A DNA stretch of 64,000 nucleotides from Acanthococcus lagerstroemiae (taxonomy: Eukaryota; Arthropoda; Insecta; Hemiptera; Eriococcidae), in assembly GCA_031841125.1 (NCBI GenBank), contig CM063107.1:67901814-67965813 (forward strand), written 5' to 3'. Positions 20,640-32,660 of this stretch are shown here, in pieces. The position numbers and the translations under genes were made by a program. The notes beneath the pieces are model-generated. The model was not told the origin of the DNA. It searched no databases and saw nothing but the letters and a program-made list of their open reading frames with translations. Position 1 is the first letter of the stretch. Each line of letters opens with the position of its first letter.

Positions 20640-21207
20640 ACTTACTAATTATGCATTTCCGCGCTTGTTTCAGGTGTTGTTGTATCAATCCCGGCAAAGA
20701 GAGAACGACCACGGTATTGGATGATGAATATTGTACGCATGAGAAATTTCACAGATTCATTCTTATCGAAGTGATAACATCAACGAAATCGAGAATCTGA
20801 GCTGAAGACACTGGGTGCCAACATCCAGGCGCAGCCATTCAGCCTTTCAGCAGCGTGAAAGAAATAACCAGTGTGCCACAGTGCCAAATCAAAAAATGAC
20901 CACGGCATAGTATGAAAAACCTATGGACAAAGCTTGAAGCTTGACTGTGGACATATGATGAACTTTTTGACTGTATTGTCGGCATCAACCTCTTCTCCTA
21001 ACCTTTCCAAACAAGATCATGCGGGTTTTCCACCACAAATGACTAATTTACATCATTTTGGTGACTTTTTATATTGAAACAACAGACTGGGGACAGCCAC
21101 GGCATAGGAGAATTTCGCCATTCTGACTGAATTCTACATCTTAGGGGAGGGGGCACATCATTTATAATAGTTGGAAAGAGTGAGGGAAGTTGTTCTCTAT
21201 AACTCTA
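20640..21207. other. Right part of ATGCCGTGG-repeat region, no gene
   Basis: Contains the complement CCACGGCAT at 20898 and 21097. No coding signal. Confidence 0.5.
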
Positions 21208-23246
21208 GAGGGTATTCCGGGAGTGGACGATAAAACTTCGCCTGGTTATACACCAGACTTAGTACATCGATGTTATAAGGGTTGCATCGCTCCGCAACTT
21301 AAAGGCGCTGCGGTGTTGAAAAATAAATTTCAATTTTCGTGTATCGAGAAATCGAATAAAATATGATGAATTTTGGTTTATTAAAATTCTGAGTTGAAAG
21401 ATAACCTATCATATTTGGTATCAAATTAAAAAAAAGATCCTAGCGGACAAATTAAGACTATAACGAACAATTTTTATTCATCTGGGACCAAGTAAAATAA
21501 AAAAGAAGTGATGAAAAAAAAAATCAAAAATTGACGCAAAACACTGTTTTTCATTGTAATTTGAGAAACTGACCAATCAACACCATGATATTTTAAGCTA
21601 AACAATAGCAGAAGGTTGCGCTCTTTCAAAACAACTCAGTACTTCGGGTCTCTAAGTCACTTCGTTTTAGAGTTATTTACAAAGAAAGAAATTAGGATTT
21701 CGAAAGTTTCATCCAAAAATCGAACGAAATGTAAAACATTTCAATTTATTAAAATTTAGAATCCAGAGAAAATCCATCAAATTTGGTATCAATTAAAAGA
21801 GGAGACTTCCGCGGACAAATTCAGTTTTTGTTCGTTAGGAATTAAGAAAAATGAAAAAGAAGCGATAATACAGCCTGTTTCTACACGGATGCAAATGACC
21901 TTTTGAAAAAAATAAATACAAAAATTATGATTATCACGTATTTATGGGTATGACAAAATTATTACGAATGTGTTCGAATTGGCTCCCAGGGTTAGAGCAC
22001 CAAGGAACACCCGAGTACTGACATCCGCCATTTTGAGTCGTTTGGTGCCCGACGACTCACAGTTCACTACGCGGGACGTTCCGCCTTCCTTTGGTATATC
22101 GAATTGTGAATCATCGGGCACCGAGCAACTCAAAATGGCGGATGTCAGTACTCGAGTGTTTCCAGGTGCTCTACCAGGGTGAAGCCTCTACCTATTAGCA
22201 GTGTGGCCACTCGTCAAAATTCCCGTTTCGATTTTTCACAAACGTTCACATCTTCATTTGCGTTTACTTTGAGAGCATACTTATTGTGCAGCGCAGTACA
22301 TCAGTTTTTTTTTTTCTTGTTTTTTTCCCCCTCCTAAATTGCTAAGGAAAGAAAATGTAACACATCTAGATGCGACAAATTTCAGAGAAACTGGGAAGAT
22401 CGCAGTTGTGCGTTATTTGAATGATGAGCAGCATGAGCAGGATCGAGAAAGTTTTGGTCACTGAAAATAAAGCTAACATAGGCTATAAACTGTGGTCCAA
22501 ATACAGAATTATTTTTTCCATCATTTTAAAATGTTACGTTGAAAATTCATTGTTTTCATCACTTTGTCGACTTCCATTTTATGTTCCTCAGTCCTTACAA
22601 TTTAGAAGAATAGCTCATTACAGTCCTAATTTACTCGGTAGAATCTTCTCTTCAATTAGAAATTAGATTTTGTGAATTTATTTCATTTCTAGAGATTTTA
22701 TAAAAGAAAATGTACATTGGTTTTACTTTGTTAAAATCAGGTGATGGAAATTCAGCCTTTTATTTTCTTTGCGAAGAACGCTAAAACGAAGCGACTTAGA
22801 GACTAGAAGTACTGAGTTGTTTTGAAAGACCGCAATCTTCTGCTATTGTTTAGCTTAAAATATCATAGTGTTGATAGGTCAGTTTCTCAAATTACAATAA
22901 AAAACAGTGTTTCGTGTTAATTTTTGATTTTTTTTTTTTCCATCACTTCTTTTTTATTTTTCTTGGTCCCAGATGAACAGAAATTGTTCGTTATAATCTC
23001 AATTTATCCGCTAGGATCGCTTCTTTAATTTGATACCAAATATGATAAGTTATCTCTTAATTCAGAATTTTAATAAACCAAAATTCATCATATTTTATTC
23101 GACTTTCCGATACACGAAAATTGAGTTTTAGTTTTCAACGCCGCAGCGCCTTCAAGTTACGGAGCGATGCAACCCTTATAACATGAATGTACTAAGTCTG
23201 GTGTATAACCAGGCGAAGTTTTATCGTCCACTCCCGGAACACCCTG
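21208..23246. mobile_element. 2.04-kb palindromic TIR element (Tc1/mariner-like ends)
   Basis: The left arm (about 21208-21675) is the reverse complement of the right arm (about 22781-23246) at high similarity over roughly 465 bp. The right terminus reads CAGGGTGTTCCGGGAGTGGA on the minus strand; the left has G for the first C. TA flanks both ends (21206-21207 and 23247-23248). Inside the left half, 21700-21860 is a diverged direct copy of 21340-21510. No transposase was found, so it is a large non-autonomous or foldback element. Confidence 0.85.
21986..22182. mobile_element. Nested hairpin MITE
   Basis: About 80-bp arms face each other: GAGTACTGACATCCGCCATT at about 22013 is matched by its complement at about 22136-22155. 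The ends are CAGGGTTAGAGCACC and its near complement. It lies inside the spacer of the larger palindrome and would fold into a long hairpin. Confidence 0.82.
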
Positions 23247-23248
23247 TA

Positions 23249-24929
23249 TAACCAAACCTGTGAAGAAATCTTATTCCGTTGTTGAGAAACGTACTAAGAA
23301 CACAGATTTGCACTTTTTCTGAGAATTACCCAAATAAATAGATAAATAAATAAAATGATTCTAATCCCAAAATTCCGCCGCCATTAAGGATGTGTAATAC
23401 TTACATAAGTTATTCAGTATTCAGTGCATCACTTTGTAACAAAGTTGAAAGTTTCTCTCCCACGTTCGTGATAACAGCTCACAGTTCGTAGACCCTGAAC
23501 TATTTTCCTTCATCTTTAAATTCATTGCTTCATGTTTAAAATCTGCCTACGCAACTTCCGTAACGATACTGAAAAATTCAAATTAACGAATCCGAAATCA
23601 AAATGGAAGGCAGGAATTCCAACTGTGAGGAAAAACTGTCAAAGGCATCGACAGATCTTATTAACGATAAATGGTATCGGGGTTTCTAGAAGAAGACGAA
23701 AAAAGAAACAAACAGAAAAGTAATCAAAGCTCAAAAATGGGACCGAGAATATTCATCTACTCGAGCGATGTAATAACCCAGAAATCATTTTCGTCCGCAT
23801 TGCGGATTTTGTTTAAACGAAAGTGCGTTCACAAATGAGGAATACAGAAAGAATTCTAACCAATGGCGCGGCTAAAATTAGCATAGAATGGATACTAATC
23901 AAAATAGAGAAAGAGAGAAAGAAAAAGGGCTGAACTGGTTAAATGATTCAATTTTCTAATACGAAAAACCGAAGAAAAAGCGGAGAGAAAAATGACCTAT
24001 AATATCTTACCCGGTGGTCGGCTCACCCTTTGTAAAATGAGTGTACCAATGTTGCTTTTTTTTCGTTCTCGCCGAATATTCGACTTCATAAATCATTTAT
24101 TCCTCGGCTGCGAGAGGGCAATTAATTATAACACGCAGAAATTCGAAACCTATTTGTTCTCGATGTGAACGATGCTCCTAGACATTGTTTACATTCGATG
24201 GACGGGTTTGTTGTAAATTGCAAGCACAGGAATCGATGTACGGTCGCGATAGGTATTGACAAAATTTACGAGCTGTAATGCCCGCCGACGTTTTACAAAA
24301 TATCTGTGCCGGAAAAAGGGCGATAGGTAATAACGAAGGACCTTACATCCTTTTTCGGCGTATCAGCGAACGTCTAAAAGTTAAATATATTTTTTCCCCT
24401 TCCGCCGGGCTGCAAAAATGCGATAATGAAGTCGAGAAAACGGATTCCTAATTTTTGAATATATTTCGCATAGGTTTGGCACGATTCGTAGGTTACAACT
24501 TTTATCATGCTCGAAATATTATTTTCAAGCTACACATCATCATCAGCGGCTACATTGCCTGCGACTATACGCAATTCGTTCGGCGAATATTCTCAAGCAT
24601 GTCGAGCATGAAGCACTTTTCCCATTCCAAACTGCCCTTAGTTCAAAAAATTAGAACTGAGGGGAACCAATAAAAATTTCATTGCGCACGATGCAGTTGC
24701 AATAACTTTTTAAAATTTGATACGTGGCGTGGCAAGCCTGAACGTACCTTCATTATCTTCGAGCATCATACCGGGTGTTCCACGAAAATTACCCATCCCC
24801 ATTTTTTCCCGAATCGATTGGCGGATCTTTAATCTAGTTTCTCTGGGGCTTGAAAAATTTTCTCCCTCATTTATGGGGGGCTGTAACGTGCCACCAACAT
24901 CGGAATCTTAAATGGAAAGAAATTAAAGT
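23249..24929. other. No gene recognised
   Basis: AT-rich, with no frames of note. CCGGGTGTTCCACGAAAATT at about 24771 resembles a mariner-type terminus; a matching right end was not found. Confidence 0.45.
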
Positions 24930-25740
24930 GTCATAACTTAGCAAACAAACAATTGAAAGAGGGGGTTTCGAGGTCACAGATTCCGAATACAGGATTTAAA
25001 CCGGTTTAGGGCTTCAAATCCAAATTTTCAACCTAAAATTGGTTCCTATTCACAAATTTTTGACTTTCTGAATGCAGATTATTAAAGTGACTTCACGCAC
25101 ATCGTTGAATAGGGAACTTCCTCCAGAGTACGAATCCATGAAAAAAATTTCAAAATTCATCAAATTTGGAGGTAAAGGGCCTACAGATGACCAAAATCCG
25201 TCCAAAATTGAAGTATCATGATCTAGCAAACAGACTATCGAAAAGGGGGTTTTCGAGGTCGCTGATTTCGAATGTCACACTTTCCTCTCGATTCAACCCG
25301 CTTTAGGGCCCTAAAATTCAATTTTAGACTCGAAAGTGATTCTAATTTACTAATTTTTGAGTTTCTGAACGCAAGTTATCAAAGTGGCTTTATGCACATC
25401 GTTGGATAGGGCAGTTCCTCCAAAATATAAATTCGTGAAGAAAAATGGCAAATTCATCAATTTTGGGAGACAGGGTCTCACCCTAGCTCCCAAAATCTAT
25501 CCAAAATCAGATACCTAAAAGTGCTGCCATTTACAAATTTTTGAATTTCTCATTGCAGATTATCTAAATGGCTTTATGCACGTCGTTGGAAAGTGAACTT
25601 CCCCCAAAAATGAATCTGTACGAAAAAAGTTTGGGTTCATCACGTGATTTCCTACATCCAGCGCATCCTAGGGCCCCGAAATCCGAAATTTGAATGAGAA
25701 AGGTGGTGTCAAGTACAAATTTTTGACATTTTGGGACTTA
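24930..25740. repeat. Diverged 290-bp tandem repeat
   Basis: Copies can be phased on TTTCGAGGTC (about 24968 and 25252) and on CACATCGTTG (25099 and 25396; variant at 25577). An inverted copy lies at 27488-27635, so this repeat flanks the 45-bp foldback array on both sides. Confidence 0.75.
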
Positions 25741-25826
25741 CAAGACATACAGGGTTATTTAGTTTTCGTTGCAACATAGGAAAATCCGGCATGTTGCGTG
25801 GTAATATGAATAAGCGGGCACACGAT

Positions 25827-26054
25827 CCCCTCTTTTTCTAATTTGCTCTCCACCCGAGTCCTGGAATCCGCCCTTTCGAACATTACTTCAGAGACGTCGG
25901 GGAGGCTGTTAGGGCTGTCTTAGCCCTCTTTCCGTCTGGCCGAAAAACCGGCCTAGGTCGAAAATTCTGGCGAGTTGCTATGTGGGCTCGAACCCGGAAC
26001 CTCCGGTCTCTGAGACCAACGCGCTATCCACTCGGCCAACCAGTCCTCTATAAA
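25827..26054 (-). mobile_element. tRNA-derived SINE, family 1, copy 1
   Basis: On the minus strand the 5' end carries an RNA polymerase III A box (TGGCCGAGTGG, 26028-26038) and B box (GGTTCGAGCCC, 25983-25994). The spacing and long variable arm fit a class II (Leu/Ser-like) tRNA. An unrelated body follows, with GGCCTAGGCCGG-like words. It is flanked by a perfect 12-bp duplication, CGGGCACACGAT, at 25815-25826 and 26055-26066. It is a SINE and not a tRNA gene because it lacks a closed acceptor stem and has a second copy at 49263. Confidence 0.9.
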
Positions 26055-26159
26055 CGGGCACACGATGGCCTCTATTCAGATTTAAACGCAACATTACTGT
26101 GCTCTGTGGCGCCGCGACGGACAACAAAAAATGTAACGATTCTGGGGGGGGGGGGGGAC

Positions 26160-27487
26160 TTCGATGGTTTTGAAGAGAAAAAATGTTCGATAATCTCCGG
26201 AGAATTTCTTCGGAAACTTCGGGGAAAATCTCGGATGATTTTTAAGGAATTTCATCGGTATTGTTGCAAAAAAATTCCAATAATTTCCAAAGAATTTCTT
26301 CGGAAACGTCGGGGAAGATCTCCGATAAATTTTAAGGAATTTCATTGGAAATGGTAGGAAAATCTGAAGTAATTTTTTAAAAAATTCATCGGAACTCGGG
26401 AAAAATCTCCGATCATTTTTAAAGAATTTTATCGGAATTCGGGAAAGTCTATAAATTGTAGAGAATTTTTTTGTAAACGGGAAAAATCTCGGATATGATT
26501 ATTAAGGAATTTCATCGGAAATCTTAGGAAAAAATTCCGATAATGTTCATAGAATCTCATCGGAAATATTTAGAAAAATTTCCAATGATTTCCAAAAAAG
26601 TTTCATCAAAATTCTTCAAGAAAATTTTTCGATAATTTTTAAGGAATTTTTTCGGAACTCGGGAAAAATCTCCGATAAATTTTAAGGAATTTCATCGGAA
26701 ATTGTTAGAAAAGTCTGCGATGATTTTTAAGGAATTTTATCGGAAAACTCGGGAAAAATCTCCGACAATTTTCAAGGAATTTCAACGGAAATTGTTGGGA
26801 AAAATTCCGATAATGTCCGAAGCAGAATCTCATCGGAAACCTTCAGAAAAAATTTCCTATAATTTCCAAAAAGTTTCATCAAAATTCTTCGAGGAAGTTT
26901 TTCCGATAATTTTTTAAGCTTGTCATAGGAAATATTCGAGGGAATACTACAATGGTTTAATAATTCAAAAATTATCAGAAAATATTCTCGAAGAGTTTAA
27001 TGAAATTTTTTTGGAAATCATTGGAAATTTTTCCTAAAGATTTCCGATGAGATTCTTCGGAAATTATCGGAGATTTTTCCCAAGTTCCCATAAAATTCTT
27101 TAAAACTTATTGGAGATTTTTTCCAGCGTTTCGGAGGAAATTCTTTGGAAATACTTGGAATTTGTTCAACAATTTCCGATAAAATTCCTTAAAATTTATC
27201 GGAGATTCTTCCCGAGTATTTCCCAGAAATACTTCAAAAATTATAGAAAAATTTTCTTGAAGAATTTCGATTAAATTTCTTGGAAATCAATGGAAATTTT
27301 TTCTGAAGATTTCCGATGAGATTCTTCGAACGTTATCGGAATTCTTTCCAACAATTTCCGATGAAATTCCTTAAAAATCATTTAATATTCTCCCCGAAGT
27401 TTCCAAATTTTTTTGGGGGGAAATTCTCGGAATTTTTTCCCAACAAAATTCCGGTGAAATTCCTTAAAAATCAGCGAATATTTTTCC
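26160..27487. repeat. Foldback array of a 45-bp repeat, array 1
   Basis: Phased on AATTTC(T/A)TCGG at 26203, 26248, 26293 and 26338, exactly 45 bp apart, with a consensus near TCCGATAATTTTTAAGGAAT. Orientation is forward to about 26935 and reversed from about 26985 to 27487, so the whole array can fold back. Because 45 is a multiple of 3, the repeat yields a 15-residue pseudo-protein repeat; there is no evidence it is coding. Confidence 0.88.
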
Positions 27488-27640
27488 GTGTGACATTCGG
27501 AATCAGCGACCTCGAAAACCCGCTTTTCGATAGTCTGTTTGCTAGGTCACGATACTTCAATTTTGGACGGATTTTGGTCATCTCTAGGCCCTTTACCCCC
27601 AAATCTGATGAATTTTGAAAACATTTTCATGGATTCATAC
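27488..27640. repeat. Inverted copy of the 290-bp repeat
   Basis: Reverse complement of about 25125-25275; shares GACGGATTTTGGTCATC and CTCGAAAACCCGCTTTTCGA-like words. It closes the foldback structure that starts at 24930. Confidence 0.82.
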
Positions 27641-27684
27641 TGTGGCCATATCTGGTGCCGGACGTTGGCGGCCGCAATTTCTGA

Positions 27685-27970
27685 TTCGTGACTCATCTTG
27701 AGCAGGTTAGTCAGGGTAGTTTGTCATTGCTTTTTGCACGGATTTGTTGCTCGAGAGTTTTCCTTCTCTGTGCCGAAAATTGTCCAGCCGCAGTTCGCTT
27801 ACTAGCCACGTCTATCCCGACGTTGAGTAAGCTGTCCACGACGTGCACACGCACAGTACCAATCTTTCCGATCTGGTGGTAACACGCCCTGCGATTGTAA
27901 AGCCTTGTTCGTGTGCACTAGTGGGGGTTACAAGACGCGCTATGTTTCCTCCTCGACTGATACTGTAGTC
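27685..27970 (-). mobile_element. SINE family 2, copy a (3' part)
   Basis: Shares GATCTGGTGGTAACACGCCC and GACGTTGAGTAAGCTGTCCA with the copies at 28243 and 49500. It is interrupted at 27970 by the GACGTA-ended repeat. A short stretch at 28167-28225 may be its other side. Confidence 0.75.
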
Positions 27971-28110
27971 AGGGACGTAGCGAAGCGGTTTTTCTGGAGG
28001 GGCAAAAATTGTTAAATTCCCAACTGACTCAAGTTAAATTTCCCAAGTATCGAAATTTGTTTGTATTGACAAAAAAAAATCCACTTGTAGGATTTTCTCA
28101 ACTTTTGATC
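27971..28110. mobile_element. GACGTACC-ended MITE, partial copy 1
   Basis: Begins GGGACGTAGCGAAG and contains TTCCCAACTGACTCAA. It matches the left end of the fuller copy at 58049. Confidence 0.65.
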
Positions 28111-28242
28111 CATTTACTAAAAATTTACAACTTCGGCGGAGGCTTCCCTCCCATGACCCCCTTATTTTCATCCCTTAGGATGTTAAAGGGGGTTCAAATA
28201 TCACGAGCTCTTCGTCCAGAGTGGGTGAAAAATTCTCTTACC

Positions 28243-28497
28243 AGCTACGTCTATCACGACGTTGAGTAAGCTGTCCACGACATGCATACGCACAATACCA
28301 ATCTTTCTGATCTGGTGGTAACACGTCCTGGGACTGTAATACCGTATTCGTGTGAATTCCCTCTCTATTGATATGTAGTCACTTTGTTTGCTAGGATGCC
28401 AGCGGGGGTATTCGAATATCACTAGTTTTCCTGTGTGGATGGGACTCGAACGCAAGAACTGCAAAGCATGCACGTTACCACTAGGCCACGCAGCGAC
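28243..28497 (-). mobile_element. SINE family 2, copy b with tRNA-like head
   Basis: The minus-strand head reads TGGCCTAGTGG (A box, 28478-28488) and GTTCGAGTCCC (B box, 28441-28451), followed by the family body ending near GATAGACGTAGCTGG. Pol III internal promoter boxes are visible. Confidence 0.83.
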
Positions 28498-29639
28498 CCA
28501 GCATTACCTATCCGAAAATATTCGCTTTTCCAACCTCATCTACGATGCATCAGTTTAAGGAACGTATACTTGCCTAAAAGGAATCGTTATAGAGTTCGTG
28601 TGTTTACTCAAAATTCGGCCAGCTTTCGAATTTAAATGTGAACGGAATTAAGAAACTTTAAAATCGAATCTTGCACAAAATACATACTAACTGACGCACC
28701 AGTCTTGCAAGACCATACGAATTATAATTATTAACGAGTCACGTTAGAATATTATAATTAAAATTTCGCCGGTTATTTACATTATTAAGTATTCACACTG
28801 AAAAGTGTCAGCCGATTTCGGCCTAGCTGAATTCTCCATTTGATTGGAAACAGCTGCGTTTCCATCACATTATTCGAACTGACACCAAACAGTATTCGGG
28901 CTGTTATTTATTAATTTGTGGTTCTCAATGTGTTTACAGGTGATGATAAAGACTCCAGAGTACACGTGATTAGAATTGACTTTTCGTTTTGGGAAATGGA
29001 AATAGGCGCATCCAACTGAAAAGTCAGACTTTATTTCGTATGATATTGAAGTAAGGTAGGTGTACTAAATAAAGTTTATCTTTTATGCGCGAAAAGCAGA
29101 TCCGCATCCCTTCGAGAGATTTTCAAAGGCTTTCTGAATATATCCCCAGGACTAAACGAAACCGAACGTGGAATTCGTCCGACGAATTTCGACCTGCAAA
29201 ATTACTGTGACAAAGCTTCACCCACGGAAACAGCCACCCATTTTTAATTTTGAGGGCCATCTCCGCAGCTCTGGAATTGGGCACAGTCGTAACTTCGATG
29301 TTACACTACACAATTTCAGTAATGATTTTGAAAAAGGATGGCTCAAGACTATTTCCTCGTTCTCCATTAAAAATAGTCGAAAGGACCATAATAGGTACTG
29401 GGTGTATTAGATATGGACCATGGAGTGTAAGGTGGCCTACTCGTATCGCTTCAGTGAGTTAAGACACAGGTACCCATCTTGTGAGTGCGTAGGAGCTGAT
29501 GGGAACTGAGGCTGCCCCTTCCCTTTCGAGAAATAAACTCGAGTATATTTACTTTTTTTTTTTTTCTTTGTTATGGAACGTAATTCTGTTGAACTGAAAA
29601 AAATTTTGTAAGGATCAGTCTTTCAACTGACGAAAAATT
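28498..29639. other. No gene recognised
   Basis: AT-rich sequence without motif-bearing frames. Two overlapping short frames near 29168-29462 show nothing recognisable. Confidence 0.45.
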
Positions 29640-31376
29640 TTCTAAATCTCTGAAGAATTTCATCGGAAATCTTCTAAAAAAATCTCCTATTCAGGAAAAA
29701 TTTGCGATAATTTTCGAGAAATTTGATCAGACATCATTGGGAAATATCTCTAATTATTTCAGTCGAATTTTGTCAGAAAGTTTAGGGCAAATCTTCAATG
29801 ATTCCCAGTAATTCTATCAAGAATCATCGAGAAGTATCTCTGATGATTTTGGAAGGGTATCCTTAGAAAAAATTTTGATACTTTTCAGAGATTTTTGTCA
29901 AAAATGTTCGGGAAAAATCTCCAATGATTTCTAAGGAATTAGTCAGAAATCATGGAGAAAAAGTGTGATAATTTCCGTAGAATTTCTTGGGAAATATTCA
30001 GAAGACAGTCCACGGTGTTTTCCAAAGAATTTCCTCGAAAATCTTCAGGAAAATTTTCCGATAATTTTTAAAGAATTGCATCGAAAATTTTTAGCAAAAA
30101 TTTCCAATATTTTTCAAGAAAGTTCATCAGCATTCTTCGAGATCATATCCTGACAATTTTTGAAGAATTTTTATAGGAAATATTCGGAGAAAAACTTCGA
30201 TAATTTCTGATGAATTTCATCGAAAATCTTCTGGAAAAATGTTTGATAATCTCCGAAGAATTTCATCGTACATCTTCGGAAAAAATCTCGGATGATTTTG
30301 AAGCAATTTCACTGTAAATTTTCGGGAAAATTTCAATAATTTCGGAAATCTTTAGAAAAAATCTCCATTGTTTTCCAAAAACTTTCAGAAAAATTCTCCG
30401 AGAAAATTTCCTGATTTGTCGGAAGCACTCGAGGAATAACACCAAAAGTTTTGAAGAATTGTACCGAAAATCTTCAGAAAAAACCTTCGATTATTTCCAA
30501 GGAATTTCATGCAAAATATTCGTGACGATTCCTTTGATTTTCAAAGATTATTTCCGACGAACTTCATCGAAAATGTCAAGGATAAATTTCCGATCATTCT
30601 CAATGAATTTTATCGGACGAATTTCATCAGAAATTTTAGAAAAAATCTCCAATGATTCCAAACAATTTTATCAAGAATCATCCAGAAGTATCCCTGATGA
30701 TTTTGGAAGGATATCTTTAGAAAAAATTTTTATGTTTTTCAGAGATTTTCGTCAAACATGTTCAGGGAAAATCTCCAATGATTTCCGGAGAATTTCATCG
30801 GAAATATTCAGAAAAAATCCAGTGTTTTCCAAAGAATTTCCTCGAAAATCTCCGAAAAATTTTTCCAATAAATTTTCAGGAATTGCATCGGGAATTTTCA
30901 GAAAACAACTCCGATAATGTCCGAAGAATCTCATCGAAAAATTTTGGAAAAAATTTCCAATGTTTTCCAAGAAAGTTCTTTCTGAAGAAAACCTTCAAGA
31001 ATAATCGTAGGTACTTCTCAATGATTTCCGATAAAATCCTTTGGGATAGTTGCAGAGTTTTCCTATAATTTCCCACAAAATTCTCCTGAAATCATCGGAT
31101 TATGTTTTTCAATGATGTCCGGATAAAATTAATTGAGAATGATCGGAAATCTACCATTAATATTTTCGATAAAGTTCGTCGGAAATAATCTTTGAAAATC
31201 AAAGGAATTATCCCGAATATTTTTCATGAAATTCCTTGGAAATAATCGAAGGTTTTTTCTGATGATTTTCGGTACAATTCTTCAAAATTCTTGATGTTAT
31301 CCCGGGAGGACTTTCGATAAAATTCTCCAAAAATTGTCAGGAAATTTTCTCGAAGAATTTTTTTATGAAAGGCTGT
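29640..31376. repeat. Foldback array 2 of the 45-bp repeat family, left piece
   Basis: Same repeat words as array 1 (GAATTTCATCGGAAAT, GGGAAAAATCTCC). Orientation is forward to about 30980, then reversed to 31376. A higher-order repeat of about 840 bp is visible: the stretch with TCTGATGATTTTGGAAGG near 29838 recurs near 30678. The reversed arm continues at 36358-36911 beyond a DDE transposon. Confidence 0.85.
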
Positions 31377-31839
31377 ATCCCATTAAGATAGGTGAATCGG
31401 CCCTTGGCGATTTTTTCGATTTTTATTTCAATCCTCGATAAGTACTGATAAAAGAAAATTTTTGAGCCTATGTGACATTCCTATCCGCCTCCAGGGAGGC
31501 GTGACCTTAAAATATGTGATTTTCATGTTTTCAGCATTATCTCAGGCATTTTTCAATTAATTAAAGCGAAACTTGGTGAATAGTAGGTAGTCATGAGTGC
31601 AAATATTCTCAATTTTTTTCCATTTTTTCATCTCTTACAGACCCACAAAACTGATTTTGAAATTTTCAAAATGGAGTCCTGAGCACCATTTTCGAGGTAG
31701 AAATTCAAAAAAAATTCATGTACATTTTTCTACGTATTTCTCAACGATATATTCATTTTCAGCAATTTTCAAGTCCGGGCACACACCTAAACAAGGGGAA
31801 AACTATTTTTTTAAGCATTTTATATGCGTTTACTACTGG

Positions 31840-32131
31840 ATACATGTACTAGAACGAAAACCGTGACGCTCCCCCCGACACAAATTCAGTGGTTGACATT
31901 ACCATGAAAATTTATTTTATTTCAGCCATGGGTATACTTGAGCGAAAACCGTAACTCCGCAGCCATGTGCTCATTGATCTTGATCTTTGCTGCTCTCTGC
32001 GCGACCCCAGTTCTCCTCTTTTTCTCTTCTCATTCCCAGCTCAGTTCAGCTCACAGTTCTTTAGCTCTTTATGGTGACAATTCAGTTCAGTGGTTGACAT
32101 TTCCATTTTCTTCCAGCCATGGGTATTTTTA
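31840..32131. repeat. Imperfect tandem duplication inside the DDE element
   Basis: GAACGAAAACCGTGAC (31849) followed by TTCAGTGGTTGACATT and CAGCCATGGGTAT recurs as GAGCGAAAACCGTAAC (31937) and the same words at 32085-32130, with about 110 bp added in the second copy. Confidence 0.6.
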
Positions 32132-32660
32132 ATCAATTACCTATCACTAAAATTTTTGGCCATTCTTATGCTTATAAACAGCACGTGTCGCAGTTACTTA
32201 TGAAAGAGTGATTTATAATTCAAATATTGCAGGTTCACTTTATTTATTTTGAAATGACCAAATGAAGTACGTGAATGTATAAATGAGATCATTCGCGACT
32301 TGAGTAACCGAACCTATAATAAAGCTATTCGGAAACTAGTGTTCGTTTCAACCAAAATTAACTTAATTTGACGCAGAATTTTCCAGCAACATAAGTTTCC
32401 ATGACTCAGTAGGAGATTTTTCCTAGCCAGAAGGAAAGTTAAAAGTTTTTACAGGAGTTTCATGGGAAAATATCGCATTTTTACACGAGAAACTGACTTC
32501 TATGCGTACCTTTACTACCAGAAATGTAACTCAAGCGCTTGTTACATTTTTATTTAAATTAAAGAACTGGTAATTCGAATAAGACAATTTTAGCAGTGTT
32601 GGGTCTTAAAAGTCGACAATATGTTTTTTAATATTGTGATGCAATTTGAATTCTTTTGAA

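Larger units (their letters stand above)
16230..21110. mobile_element. Putative element carrying repeated ATGCCGTGG words, split by LINE C
   Basis: The nonamer ATGCCGTGG or its complement, usually extended as CCAATGCCGTGGCTCA, occurs about ten times on the two sides of LINE C (left 16235-17096; right 20709, 20898 and 21097). It is otherwise almost absent from the window. The pattern mirrors the 7638-8765 element, whose terminal word recurs inside. Ends are not resolved: a GTGCCC word near 16157 and its complement near 21149 are candidates only. No transposase seen. Confidence 0.5.

Noticed and set aside
25983..26040. tRNA gene
   Set aside because: A and B boxes are present, but no closed acceptor stem, flanking duplications and a second SINE copy show it is a retroposed SINE.
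26160..30917. 15-residue repeated protein (EFHRK...-type) in long frames
   Set aside because: Produced by a 45-bp DNA repeat; frames break often and the same DNA is inverted nearby, so coding is unlikely.
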